Assembly: GCA_902569785.1 (NCBI GenBank)
Contig: CACFVO010000003.1
Coordinates: 34,750 to 98,749 of the forward strand
From: an uncultured Pelagibacteraceae bacterium
GTDB taxonomy: Bacteria; Pseudomonadota; Alphaproteobacteria; Pelagibacterales; Pelagibacteraceae
Length of the DNA stretch: 64,000 bases
Reading direction: 5' to 3'
Below are positions 34,651 through 43,891 of this stretch, piece by piece (positions within the stretch are counted from its first letter, which is position 1; every line of letters begins with the position of its first letter). Under the pieces are notes generated by a model, which worked only from the letters and a program-made list of their open reading frames with translations, ran no database searches and had not been told where the DNA came from. Position numbers and translations under genes: made by a program.

Positions 34651-36200
34651 CAGTTTTTATTTCTAAAAATTAAAAAGATAAATAGATATGTAAATAAAAG
34701 AACAAAAAATATCAAATCATTTTTATTTTTAAAATTATTGTTAATTAATGGTACATCTAATTCTATATTTCCGGTCTCATCTGGTTCTAATCTTTTTATA
34801 ATTTTGCCATTATTGTTAATAAAAGCACTTATGCCTTTATTTGCAGATCTAGCCAAATAAGTATTGCTTTCAATAGATCTAAAAATCGCTTTAGTAAAAT
34901 GCTGATATGGACCAATGGAATTACCAAACCAAGCATCCTCAGAAATATTTACAATCATATTAGTTTTTTTGTCAGAAAATTGGGTGAGCTTTGGAAAAAT
35001 TATTTCATAACAAATTAAAGGAAGAATATTTAGATGGTTTAAAATGAAGTTTTTTTGTTTATTTCCTTTAGAAAAAGAACCATAGCCCTGAGTAATCTTT
35101 TTTAATCCAAATTTTTCAGATAAATCATTAAAAGGGATAAATTCACCAAAAGGAACAAGCTTCTTTTTATTGTATTTATAAATTATCTCAAGATTATTGT
35201 TGGTTACTATAAGGCTATTATAAAATTCATTTGAAAAAACATCTTGAGTGTTAATTCCAAAAATTAGCAGGTGCTTTTTAGAAAAACTTTTATTAAAGAC
35301 ATTTGAGAATTTTTTTAAATCCTCAAAATAAATACCAGCAAATATTCCCTCCGGCCATATAAAGAAAGTTTCTTTTTTTGGATTAGGATCACTATATTTT
35401 ACAATTTTTTCAATTGTTTCCTTTATTTCCTGTTCACTTTGAATGTATCTCATATCAAAATTAGGGGATATTACCTTTACATATGCAGTTTTTTTTATAC
35501 TTCTGTTCATCTCTTTATCTTTATTTATTTTGTAAGACCCAAAAATATAAAATGAAAAAAATATTAATATAAAAACTGAAAAAACTAAGTATTTATATTT
35601 ATCATTAAAAAATAATATTGCAGGAGAACAAAAAAAAGCTATTGAAAGTGAATTAAAAGCATAAAGCCCAATAGGATTTAAAACTTGAATTATTTCAATT
35701 AGCCATGACCAAGAATAAGACCATAAATTCCAAGGAAAACCAGATAAAATATTTCCTCTTAAATAATCTGTAAAAGAAAAAATCAAACAAAATAAAAAAA
35801 AGGAAGAATAATTATTCTTTATAAAAGGTCCTGAAAATAAAGATGCAAAACCAAAAAAAAGGCCCAAAAATAAAGGGATCAATATTATCGAAAAAGGTAT
35901 TAATATTTTCAAATTTTCATCAAATGTAAGTGAATAAGAAATCCAATATGTTCCCGAAAGAAAAAAACCTATACCAAAAAAGTATCCTACAAAAAAAAGA
36001 TTTTTTAAATAAGGTTTTTTTCGATATTTATTTTTTGAACGCTTGTTAATGTTACTTAATATAAAAAAAAAAATCGGAATTATTAAAAAGTTGATTAATG
36101 TTATATTAAAAGGTTGAAATGATAGAACAGAAAATAACCCAAGAAAAAAAGGCAATACAAAAACTAATATCATTTTACTGTTTAAAATTTGATTAAGCAT
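34650..36200 (-). CDS. lnt: Apolipoprotein N-acyltransferase
   Basis: Multi-TM plus nitrilase domain ([37 protein letters not shown]). Confidence 0.95.
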   Translation of the reverse strand: MLNQILNSKMILVFVLPFFLGLFSVLSFQPFNITLINFLIIPIFFFILSNINKRSKNKYRKKPYLKNLFFVGYFFGIGFFLSGTYWISYSLTFDENLKILIPFSIILIPLFLGLFFGFASLFSGPFIKNNYSSFFLFCLIFSFTDYLRGNILSGFPWNLWSYSWSWLIEIIQVLNPIGLYAFNSLSIAFFCSPAILFFNDKYKYLVFSVFILIFFSFYIFGSYKINKDKEMNRSIKKTAYVKVISPNFDMRYIQSEQEIKETIEKIVKYSDPNPKKETFFIWPEGIFAGIYFEDLKKFSNVFNKSFSKKHLLIFGINTQDVFSNEFYNSLIVTNNNLEIIYKYNKKKLVPFGEFIPFNDLSEKFGLKKITQGYGSFSKGNKQKNFILNHLNILPLICYEIIFPKLTQFSDKKTNMIVNISEDAWFGNSIGPYQHFTKAIFRSIESNTYLARSANKGISAFINNNGKIIKRLEPDETGNIELDVPLINNNFKNKNDLIFFVLLFTYLFIFLIFRNKN

Positions 36201-36201
36201 T

Positions 36202-36666
36202 TTATTTTATTAAATAAGAAAATTTATTTTCCAACTTTTGCATTTTTAAATATTTTACATTTGATTTGTGATCGTATCCTAATAAATGTAATAAACCGTG
36301 TATCCAAAGTTTATTTAATTCTTTTTTAAATTTAGCTTTATTATTCTTGTTTTTTACCTGACCTAAATTGATTATGATATCCCCTAAATAAACCTCTTTT
36401 TCTCTCTTAATTTTATTACTCAACTGCTTTTTTTCATAAAAAGGAAAAGAAAGTACATCTGTAGATTTGTCTTTATTTCTAAATTTTTTATTTAAATTCT
36501 TTATTTCTTTTGTTCCTGATAAAAGTAAGGAACATATCAAAGTATTTTTTTTATAAAGCTGTTTTTTTTTATTAAGTAATGCTATTTTTTTATCAATATA
36601 ACTATTAGGATTTCTAAGGTATTTTTTCCAGCTAATGTTATTTAAAATTACATTAATTTTTATCAT
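36202..36666 (-). CDS. ybeY: Endoribonuclease YbeY
   Basis: NKDKSTDVLSFPF, HGLLHLLGYDHKSN. Confidence 0.95.
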   Translation of the reverse strand: MIKINVILNNISWKKYLRNPNSYIDKKIALLNKKKQLYKKNTLICSLLLSGTKEIKNLNKKFRNKDKSTDVLSFPFYEKKQLSNKIKREKEVYLGDIIINLGQVKNKNNKAKFKKELNKLWIHGLLHLLGYDHKSNVKYLKMQKLENKFSYLIK

Positions 36667-37657
36667 CAGTGCTTTTCTTTTGATAAGCCCGAATAATTTT
36701 TGAAACTAAAGGATGTCTTACAACATCAGTGTGATCAAATTCTATAATTTTAATCTCTTGCAAATCTTTTAAAATATCTTTTGATTTTAAAAGACCAGAT
36801 TGTGATTTGTTAATTAAATCTATTTGAGATGGATCTCCATTAACAACTAGTTTAGAATTTTCGCCAATTCTAGTTAAAAACATTTTAATTTGAGTTTCAG
36901 TTGCATTTTGAGCTTCATCTAATATTGCAAAACAGTTTTTTAAAGTCCTTCCTCTCATAAATGCAAGAGGAGCTATTTCAATTTCTCCAGTTTCAATCCT
37001 CTTATCAATTTTATTTGCGCCAAATAATTCATACAAAGCATCGTAAAGTGGTCTAAGGTATGGATCGACTTTCTCTTTCATGTCTCCTGGTAAAAACCCT
37101 AATTTTTCTCCCGCTTCAACAGCAGGTCTCGATAAAATTACTCTTTCTATTTTTTTTTCCATTAATAAAGTGACTGCAACAGAAACTGCTAAAAAACTTT
37201 TTCCTGTTCCAGCTGGTCCAAGTGACATCACGATATCATTTTCTTTTAGTGCTTTTATATAATCAGACTGCTTTTCTGATCTTGCAATAACTGATTTTCT
37301 TGGTGTTTTAATTAATTGTTTAAATGACTTTATGTTTGATTCTTCTGGTTTCATATCTTTTTTAACTGATAACACTATATCGTCTTTTTCAATAAAATTA
37401 GTCAAAAGATATTTGCTGATTAAAAATTTAATTGCCTCAGAAAAATCTTTTAAATTAGCCTTTTTTCCTTTGCAAGTAATAGAGTTTCCTCTAAAAAAGA
37501 TAACTGTATTGGTTAACTTTTCTAATTCCTTTAAATTCTGATCAAACTGACCAACGATTGACATTAGCATTGTATTATCGGTGATTTGAATATTGATTGT
37601 TTCTGAATCTATTTTTCTTATAATTAAATTTCGATCTAGTTTACTTATCTCTGACAT
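36653..37657 (-). CDS. phoH: PhoH-like ATPase
   Basis: GPAGTGKSFLAVSVAV, LSRPAVEAGEKLGFLPGDMKEKVDPYLRPLYDAL. Confidence 0.95.
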   Translation of the reverse strand: MSEISKLDRNLIIRKIDSETINIQITDNTMLMSIVGQFDQNLKELEKLTNTVIFFRGNSITCKGKKANLKDFSEAIKFLISKYLLTNFIEKDDIVLSVKKDMKPEESNIKSFKQLIKTPRKSVIARSEKQSDYIKALKENDIVMSLGPAGTGKSFLAVSVAVTLLMEKKIERVILSRPAVEAGEKLGFLPGDMKEKVDPYLRPLYDALYELFGANKIDKRIETGEIEIAPLAFMRGRTLKNCFAILDEAQNATETQIKMFLTRIGENSKLVVNGDPSQIDLINKSQSGLLKSKDILKDLQEIKIIEFDHTDVVRHPLVSKIIRAYQKKSTDDKN

Positions 37658-37662
37658 AGGTT

Positions 37663-38997
37663 TTATGCTGCGTATTCCTTTGGTTTATTTTCTGAAATAA
37701 TTTCACCAAATAAAGTGTTTTGATTGCAACTTTTAATTTTTACATTTCTAACTTTACCTGATAAATTTTCTTTGCTGTTAACAATAACCGAGTTGAAATA
37801 TTCATCTCGCCCGAAATATTTATCTGCATCTTTAGCTTTATTTTCAAATAATACACTAGTAGTCGAATCAACAAGTTTTCTTCTATATTTTGTTTTAATT
37901 TCTCCAGCAACTCTTTGAAAAATAGTCAATCTTTCTTTGGCTATTTTTTCATTTATTTTTTTTAAATTAGCAGCTGGCGTTCCTGGTCTTGCACTAAAAT
38001 TAAATGAATATGAATTGATAAATTCTACTTGTTTCATTAATGATACTGTTTTTTCAAAATCATCTTTTGTCTCACCAGGGTAAGCGATAATAAAATCGCT
38101 AGAAAATTTTATAGACGGGTTCTTTTTTTTAAGTTTCTCAATTATTGCAAAATATTCTTCTACTGTATGATTTCTGTTCATGCTTTTTAAAATCTTAGTT
38201 GAACCACTCTGAACAGGTAAATGCAAAAGTGGCATCAATTTTTTACATTCTCCATGTGCGTCTATTAAATCATTAGTAAAATCTTTTGGATGAGAAGTAG
38301 TGTATCTTATTCGCTTTAAATCTTTAATTTCATTAAGTGAATTTAATAAATCTGAAAGCTTTTTATCTTTAAAGTTATAAGCATTCACATTTTGACCTAA
38401 CAAAATAATTTCCTGAGATCCATTCTCAATAAGTTGATTTGCTTCGGATATAATCTCTGAAAATGATCTAGAATATTCTGGTCCTCTAGTGTAAGGAACA
38501 ACACAAAATTTACAAAATTTATCACATCCTTCTTGAATTGTTAAAAAAGATGAAATTTTACTATTAGAATTTTTAATTAAATGAAGCTGATCAAATTTTT
38601 CTATAACTTCGAATTCAGTTGAGTTAATTTCTTTATTATTATTTTCTATATTTGAAATTATTTTATTTATTTTATGATAAGATTGAGGCCCGACTACTGC
38701 ATCTATGAATTTTTCTTTTTTCAGCAATACTTCACCTTCGGCTTGAGCTACACAACCAACAATTAACACAATTGGCTTTTTCTTATTTTTAAACTCTTTC
38801 TTAACTCTGCCTACTTCATGATAAACTTTATCTGTGGCTTTTGCTCTTATATGACAAGTATTAAGAATGTAACAATCTGCTTCTTCAATGTTTTTAGTAG
38901 AAATATAATTAATATTTTTTGTAAAATCTAAAATACGATTACTATCGTATTCATTCATTTGACATCCTAATGTTTTGATAAATATTTTTTTTGACAA
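37663..38997 (-). CDS. miaB: tRNA-2-methylthio-N6-isopentenyladenosine synthase
   Basis: KTLGCQMNEYDS, EGCDKFCKFCVVPYTRG, TRAM domain. Confidence 0.96.
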   Translation of the reverse strand: MSKKIFIKTLGCQMNEYDSNRILDFTKNINYISTKNIEEADCYILNTCHIRAKATDKVYHEVGRVKKEFKNKKKPIVLIVGCVAQAEGEVLLKKEKFIDAVVGPQSYHKINKIISNIENNNKEINSTEFEVIEKFDQLHLIKNSNSKISSFLTIQEGCDKFCKFCVVPYTRGPEYSRSFSEIISEANQLIENGSQEIILLGQNVNAYNFKDKKLSDLLNSLNEIKDLKRIRYTTSHPKDFTNDLIDAHGECKKLMPLLHLPVQSGSTKILKSMNRNHTVEEYFAIIEKLKKKNPSIKFSSDFIIAYPGETKDDFEKTVSLMKQVEFINSYSFNFSARPGTPAANLKKINEKIAKERLTIFQRVAGEIKTKYRRKLVDSTTSVLFENKAKDADKYFGRDEYFNSVIVNSKENLSGKVRNVKIKSCNQNTLFGEIISENKPKEYAA

Positions 38998-38998
38998 T

Positions 38999-39424
38999 TT
39001 ATTTTTTAATTTTTGAACAGTACAGTTCTAATTTATGATCAACAAGTTTGTAGCCTAATTTTTTTGCTACTTCATGTTGTAATTTTTCTATTTCTTTGTC
39101 TACAAATTCTACTATCTCGCCACTATTAATATCTATTAAGTGATCATGATGTTCGTCTGGTGACTGCTCATATCTTGCTTTACCACCTTTAAAATCATGT
39201 TTTTCAACAATTCCCGACTCTTCAAATAATTTTACAGTTCTATAAACTGTAGCAATACTAATCTTATTATCAATTGCACTAACTCTTTTATGTAATTCAT
39301 CAACATCGGGATGATCTTTTGCACCGTACTTTTCTTTTGAGTCAGCCATAACTTGAGCTATAATCTTCCTTTGGTCTGTAAGCCTCACTCCTTTAGCCTT
39401 GCATTTTTTTTCTATGGTGTTCAT
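38999..39424 (-). CDS. fur: Fur-family metalloregulator (Fur/Mur)
   Basis: RLTDQRKIIAQVMADSK, ISIATVYRTVKLFEESGIVEKHDF, DEHHDHLIDINSGEIVEF. Confidence 0.92.
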   Translation of the reverse strand: MNTIEKKCKAKGVRLTDQRKIIAQVMADSKEKYGAKDHPDVDELHKRVSAIDNKISIATVYRTVKLFEESGIVEKHDFKGGKARYEQSPDEHHDHLIDINSGEIVEFVDKEIEKLQHEVAKKLGYKLVDHKLELYCSKIKK

Positions 39425-39436
39425 AATTATTTCAAT

Positions 39437-39820
39437 TTATCTTAAATATAATGGTTTTATCAATTTTTTTTCTATTAAATTTTTATTAATTAAAACTTCA
39501 ATATTTTCAAGGTTAAATTGAGATAAATCTTTATCCTTAAATCCAAATATTTTAACATTATTTGATATTTTAATTCCTTTAGCGATAGATAAAGCTATTC
39601 TTATCCTTGAAAAACTGCCTGGTCCATTATTAACAAGAATTGAAAAATTTTTATCAAGATTTACTTTGTGCTTATTGGTTAAATTTAATATGGTTGAAAC
39701 TAATGTTTCATTATTTTCAATTTTAGTTTGAAAGTCATGAATAAAAAAATTATTGTTAATTTTTAAACCAATTTTGTCATTTTTGCCTGTGCAATTTATT
39801 ATTAAAAAATCTTTTATCAT
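39437..39820 (-). CDS. tsaB: Shortened TsaB-like t6A biosynthesis protein
   Basis: 127 aa; N-terminal FLIINCTGKNDKIGLKI, VNNGPGSFSRIRIALSIAKGI, C-terminal KPLYLR. Confidence 0.7.
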   Translation of the reverse strand: MIKDFLIINCTGKNDKIGLKINNNFFIHDFQTKIENNETLVSTILNLTNKHKVNLDKNFSILVNNGPGSFSRIRIALSIAKGIKISNNVKIFGFKDKDLSQFNLENIEVLINKNLIEKKLIKPLYLR

Positions 39821-40844
39821 CTTTTTATTTATAATTTTTTTGTTTCCTCAAAACAATTCATATTCCACATTATTTGCAAAAACTTTTAACGATTATGGTT
39901 TAATATCGATAATGTATCATAGATTTAATGAAAATAAATATCCTTCAACAAATATACAATTAGATATATTTAAAGAACAATTGAAAATAATTGAGAATGA
40001 AGGCATAAGATTTATTCACCCTAAAAAATTTAAAGAAAATATTTCAAAAAATAAAGAGGAAAGAAAAATTTTATTAACAATAGATGATGGTCTATTGTCG
40101 TTTTATCAAAATGCCTGGCCAATATTGAGAGAAAAGAAAATACCTTTTATTCTTTTTGTAAATACCAGAGAAGTTGGTTCTTTTAATTACATGAATTGGG
40201 ATCAAATTCTTGAGCTTCACGAAACTGATCAAGTTGAAATTGGAAATCATAGTCACTCACATGAGTATCTTGTTGACGAAGATCCAGAAATAATTAAAAA
40301 TGATATTTTAAAATCAATCAAAATTTTTAATGAGAAACTTGGAAGAAATTCGAATTTCTTTTCTTATCCATTTGGAGAATATAGTTTAGAATTCAAAAAA
40401 ATAATTAAAGACCTTGGTTTTGAATATGCATTTGGCCAGCACTCAGGTGTGATAGATGAAACAAAAGATTTGTGGGAGCTACCAAGATTTCCAATTAATG
40501 AAAAATATGGGGAACTAAATAGATTTAAAATTTTAATGAAAACATTGCCATTTAAATATGAAAAGATCACTCCTGAAGATAAATACTTGTTACAATCTAA
40601 AAATCCACCAAATGTTAAAATTTTTTTTAAAGAAAATATAAATAAACTGGAACAAATCACGTGTTTTTCAAATGAAGGAAACAAATGGAGAAATTCTAAA
40701 ATCTCTTTTATTGAAAAAAATACATTAGAAATAAAGATTAGTGAAAAATTTGTTGGCGAAAGAGGTCGGATAAATTGTTCTTTAAGAGAAAGTGATGGTT
40801 ATTGGCGTTGGCTTGGGATTCAATTTGTTATTTCTGAAAAGTAA
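39789..40844 (+). CDS. Polysaccharide deacetylase (NodB-like), secreted
   Basis: LTIDDGLLSFY, EIGNHSHSHEYL; signal peptide; candidate GTG start at 39789 (track uses TTG 39753), no upstream ATG. Confidence 0.85.
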   Translation: MQFIIKKSFIIFLFIIFLFPQNNSYSTLFAKTFNDYGLISIMYHRFNENKYPSTNIQLDIFKEQLKIIENEGIRFIHPKKFKENISKNKEERKILLTIDDGLLSFYQNAWPILREKKIPFILFVNTREVGSFNYMNWDQILELHETDQVEIGNHSHSHEYLVDEDPEIIKNDILKSIKIFNEKLGRNSNFFSYPFGEYSLEFKKIIKDLGFEYAFGQHSGVIDETKDLWELPRFPINEKYGELNRFKILMKTLPFKYEKITPEDKYLLQSKNPPNVKIFFKENINKLEQITCFSNEGNKWRNSKISFIEKNTLEIKISEKFVGERGRINCSLRESDGYWRWLGIQFVISEK

Positions 40845-40847
40845 TCT

Positions 40848-42323
40848 CTATAGATTTAGTTCTTTTTTTTCAATTGAATGTTCTAATCTTACTGGCTCAA
40901 AATCCATTAATCTATTTTGAACAATAATTTGAGCTAATGTCTTGGTATAATCACTTCCTGCCTCAGCATAATTTCCTAGTGTTTTTGTTAATTCTAATCC
41001 TTTAATCTTTTTATTTTTATCTCTCAAATTTCTTCTTAGTTCTCTAAATTTTACATAACCTTTATGAGTATTTAAATTATTTTTATATGCTTTAACTGAA
41101 GCTCTCAAAATTGGAAATCTTAAAATTTTATGGTTTTTAGATTTATCTTTTAATAATGGTTCAATTCCTTTTCCATTCCAAGTCCATTGGCCAAATATTG
41201 CATTACCTTCCAAAGCAAAACGAGATGTTCCCCATCCACTTTCTTTAGCGGCTTGTGCTAATGCGATAGAAGTTGGAATTATATCCATTCTATTTTTTAG
41301 TTCTTCAATACTCCCTTTTTTAACCTTATATTCTAAAAACTTTTGCCTTAACCATTGTTTCTCTTCCTCAGTTGTATTTTTCTTAGAAGTAATTTTATTT
41401 AATTTAAGTCTATCATCAAGTATTTTTTCATTCTCGGCAACAATCAATGGAAGAACAATTTTAATAAAAGTCTCTTTTTTTAATTTAACACTTTGAATTT
41501 CATCTAAATCTTTAGGAAATTGAGTAAAGTAAATTGGTTTTACTATTTTTTGATATCTTACAGTATTTAAGTCATACTCTACATCCTCAAATAAACTTAA
41601 AACTGTCTGCGTTTTTAAATTTAAATCAGGTAAAATAAGTTCTGTAACTTTTTCTTTTTTCTTAGTTTTGATTTTTGGTTTTTTAACTTCTTTCTCAACT
41701 TTTTTTTCTACTTTAGCTTCTGGCTTTTTTATTTTTTCTACTGTTTTAACTATTTGTTTTTTTTCTGTTTTTTCAAAATTATTAAATGTAGTAATACCAG
41801 AGGCAATTACGGTGATAACTCCAACGATAATAAAAAAAGCTACTACAATTTTACCAGTCTTACCTTTGTTAATTTGTTGATCATAAATTCCATGAAACAA
41901 ATTAGTTAAAAAATCTCCAACAAAATTATAAATTACTGTTCCAACCTTTGGAAAAGTATTTAAAACACCGAGACCAATACTTCCTGTTGATCTCCATAGG
42001 TTTGATAAAAATCTTGAAAAAGATCTAGAGCTATCTTCTTTAAAGTAAACTATTTGTCTTGAAAATTTAGAGGCTTTTTTCGAGCTGTCCTCTTTAAGAT
42101 CATCTATTTGTCTTGAGACTTTAGATAATGGTTTGGTAAAATTTTCTTTGAAAAAATTTGTTTTAAAATCTTTAGGAATAATAATTTTATTCTTTTTTAA
42201 AATTAATTCTAATTGACCTGTTGTCAAATTTTTTCTTCTTTTTACATAATCTTTAATTTCTTTTACATCATAGATATTAGCGAGCTCTATTAATTTATCT
42301 CTATAACTTAATTTTTTTTTCAT
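40848..42323 (-). CDS. Bax-like glucosaminidase domain membrane protein
   Basis: TM segment, K/E-rich linker, AAKESGWGTSRFALEGNAIFGQWTW catalytic motif. Confidence 0.88.
   Translation of the reverse strand: MKKKLSYRDKLIELANIYDVKEIKDYVKRRKNLTTGQLELILKKNKIIIPKDFKTNFFKENFTKPLSKVSRQIDDLKEDSSKKASKFSRQIVYFKEDSSRSFSRFLSNLWRSTGSIGLGVLNTFPKVGTVIYNFVGDFLTNLFHGIYDQQINKGKTGKIVVAFFIIVGVITVIASGITTFNNFEKTEKKQIVKTVEKIKKPEAKVEKKVEKEVKKPKIKTKKKEKVTELILPDLNLKTQTVLSLFEDVEYDLNTVRYQKIVKPIYFTQFPKDLDEIQSVKLKKETFIKIVLPLIVAENEKILDDRLKLNKITSKKNTTEEEKQWLRQKFLEYKVKKGSIEELKNRMDIIPTSIALAQAAKESGWGTSRFALEGNAIFGQWTWNGKGIEPLLKDKSKNHKILRFPILRASVKAYKNNLNTHKGYVKFRELRRNLRDKNKKIKGLELTKTLGNYAEAGSDYTKTLAQIIVQNRLMDFEPVRLEHSIEKKELNL
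42015..42122 (-). repeat. Two tandem copies of a 54-bp (18-aa) unit within the Bax-like gene
   Basis: KVSRQIDDLKEDSSKKAS / KFSRQIVYFKEDSSRSFS. Confidence 0.75.
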
Positions 42324-42324
42324 T

Positions 42325-42873
42325 TTAGTTTGCTTCTACCGAATTTACTTCTTTAACATAATGTTTCAAGAGATTTTGTACACCTTGTTTTAGAGTCATT
42401 AGAGAGCTAGGACAACCAGAGCAACTCCCCTGGAGTTCAACTTTTACTACTCCTTTTTCAAAAGATTTAAACTTAATATCACCTCCATCTCTTGCTACTG
42501 CGGGGCGAATTTTATTGTCTAACACGTCCATTATTTTTTTTACTGTTTCATCTTTTGCTTGTTCATTATTTTTTTCCCCTAAATCACTTTTTAAAATAGG
42601 ATCAGTATTATTTTCAAAATAATGGTTCATATGTGAAATAACCATTGGTTTTAGTTCATTCCAAGAAACATCTTGTGTTTTTTTAACTGACAAAAAATTC
42701 TTGGAAAGTAAAATCAATTCCACTCCTTTGAAATTTAATAACTCTCTTATAAAAGAATTTTCTATTTTTTTAATATCTTTTTTTTGAAATTCTTCTGTTC
42801 CGATTGTAGAAATAATATTTTCTGACAAAAATTTTAAAGAATCTGGGTTTGGTGTTACTTCTGTTTGGATCAT
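42325..42873 (-). CDS. NfuA/NifU-like Fe-S scaffold
   Basis: Nfu N-domain plus IRPAVARDGGDIKF...VELQGSCSGCPSSLMTLKQGV. Confidence 0.94.
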   Translation of the reverse strand: MIQTEVTPNPDSLKFLSENIISTIGTEEFQKKDIKKIENSFIRELLNFKGVELILLSKNFLSVKKTQDVSWNELKPMVISHMNHYFENNTDPILKSDLGEKNNEQAKDETVKKIMDVLDNKIRPAVARDGGDIKFKSFEKGVVKVELQGSCSGCPSSLMTLKQGVQNLLKHYVKEVNSVEAN

Positions 42874-42885
42874 GAAGATTTTATA

Positions 42886-43890
42886 TTATATCAGGCCCAC
42901 TTTTTCACGTATATTCTTTAAGTTTTCCTCAGCTCTAATTCTAGCTTTTTGAGCACCTTTCTCTAATATTTCTAACAAATATCTCTTATCGTCCATTAAT
43001 TTATTAATTTTCTTTCCAATAGGGCATATTTCGCTGACTAAAAGATCTGCGAGCTTAGCTTTAATAAAAGAATATTCTTTTCCAGACATTTCTTTTAAAA
43101 CTTTTTCTAAATTAATTTTAGACACTTCGGAATATATATTTAAAAGATTAAGTGCCTCTGGTTTCTTTTCTAAAGATTTTAGATTGTCTGGAATTACTTC
43201 AGAGTCTGACTTAGCTTTTTTAATTTTTTTAATTATTTCATCTGCACTATCTTTAAGATTAATTCTTGAGTAATCTGACTCTTCTGACTTGCTCATTTTT
43301 TTTGTACCATCTCTTAAGCTCATTACTCTTGAAATATTTTTAAGTATAAGAGGTTCAGGTAAAGGAAAAAAGCCTTCACAATTAAAATCCTTATTAAATT
43401 TATTAGCTATATCTCTTGATAATTCTAAATGCTGTTTTTGATCTGCGCCGACTGGAACATGAGTAGCTTTATATAGCAAAATATCCGCGGCCATTAAATT
43501 TGGATAAATGTAAAGACCTACGCTTGCTTTTTCTTTATCTGATCCAGCTTTATCTTTAAATTGAGTCATTCTATTTAACCACCCTATTCTAGATACGCAA
43601 TTAAAAATCCAAGCTAATTCAGAATGACAAGATACCGAAGACTGGTTAAAAATTATGCTTTTATTTGGGTCTAGTCCCGTTGCTATAAAACTTGCAGTAG
43701 TTTCTAATATATTATTTTTTAATTCTTTGGGGTTTTGAAAAATAGTTATTGCGTGTAAATCAACAACACAATAAATGCATTCCATGTCTTTTTGCAATGA
43801 CACAAAATTTTTTAGAGCACCCAAATAATTCCCTAAATGTAAGTTTCCACTAGGCTGAACACCAGAAAATACTAGTTTTTTATTACTCAT
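42886..43890 (-). CDS. trpS: Tryptophanyl-tRNA synthetase
   Basis: SGVQPSGNLHLGNYLGA, VVDLHAIT, KMSKSEES. Confidence 0.97.
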   Translation of the reverse strand: MSNKKLVFSGVQPSGNLHLGNYLGALKNFVSLQKDMECIYCVVDLHAITIFQNPKELKNNILETTASFIATGLDPNKSIIFNQSSVSCHSELAWIFNCVSRIGWLNRMTQFKDKAGSDKEKASVGLYIYPNLMAADILLYKATHVPVGADQKQHLELSRDIANKFNKDFNCEGFFPLPEPLILKNISRVMSLRDGTKKMSKSEESDYSRINLKDSADEIIKKIKKAKSDSEVIPDNLKSLEKKPEALNLLNIYSEVSKINLEKVLKEMSGKEYSFIKAKLADLLVSEICPIGKKINKLMDDKRYLLEILEKGAQKARIRAEENLKNIREKVGLI

Positions 43891-43891
43891 T

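Noticed and set aside
34651-34660. SAM riboswitch controlling metK
   Set aside because: metK directly abuts lnt, leaving no leader space for a SAM riboswitch.
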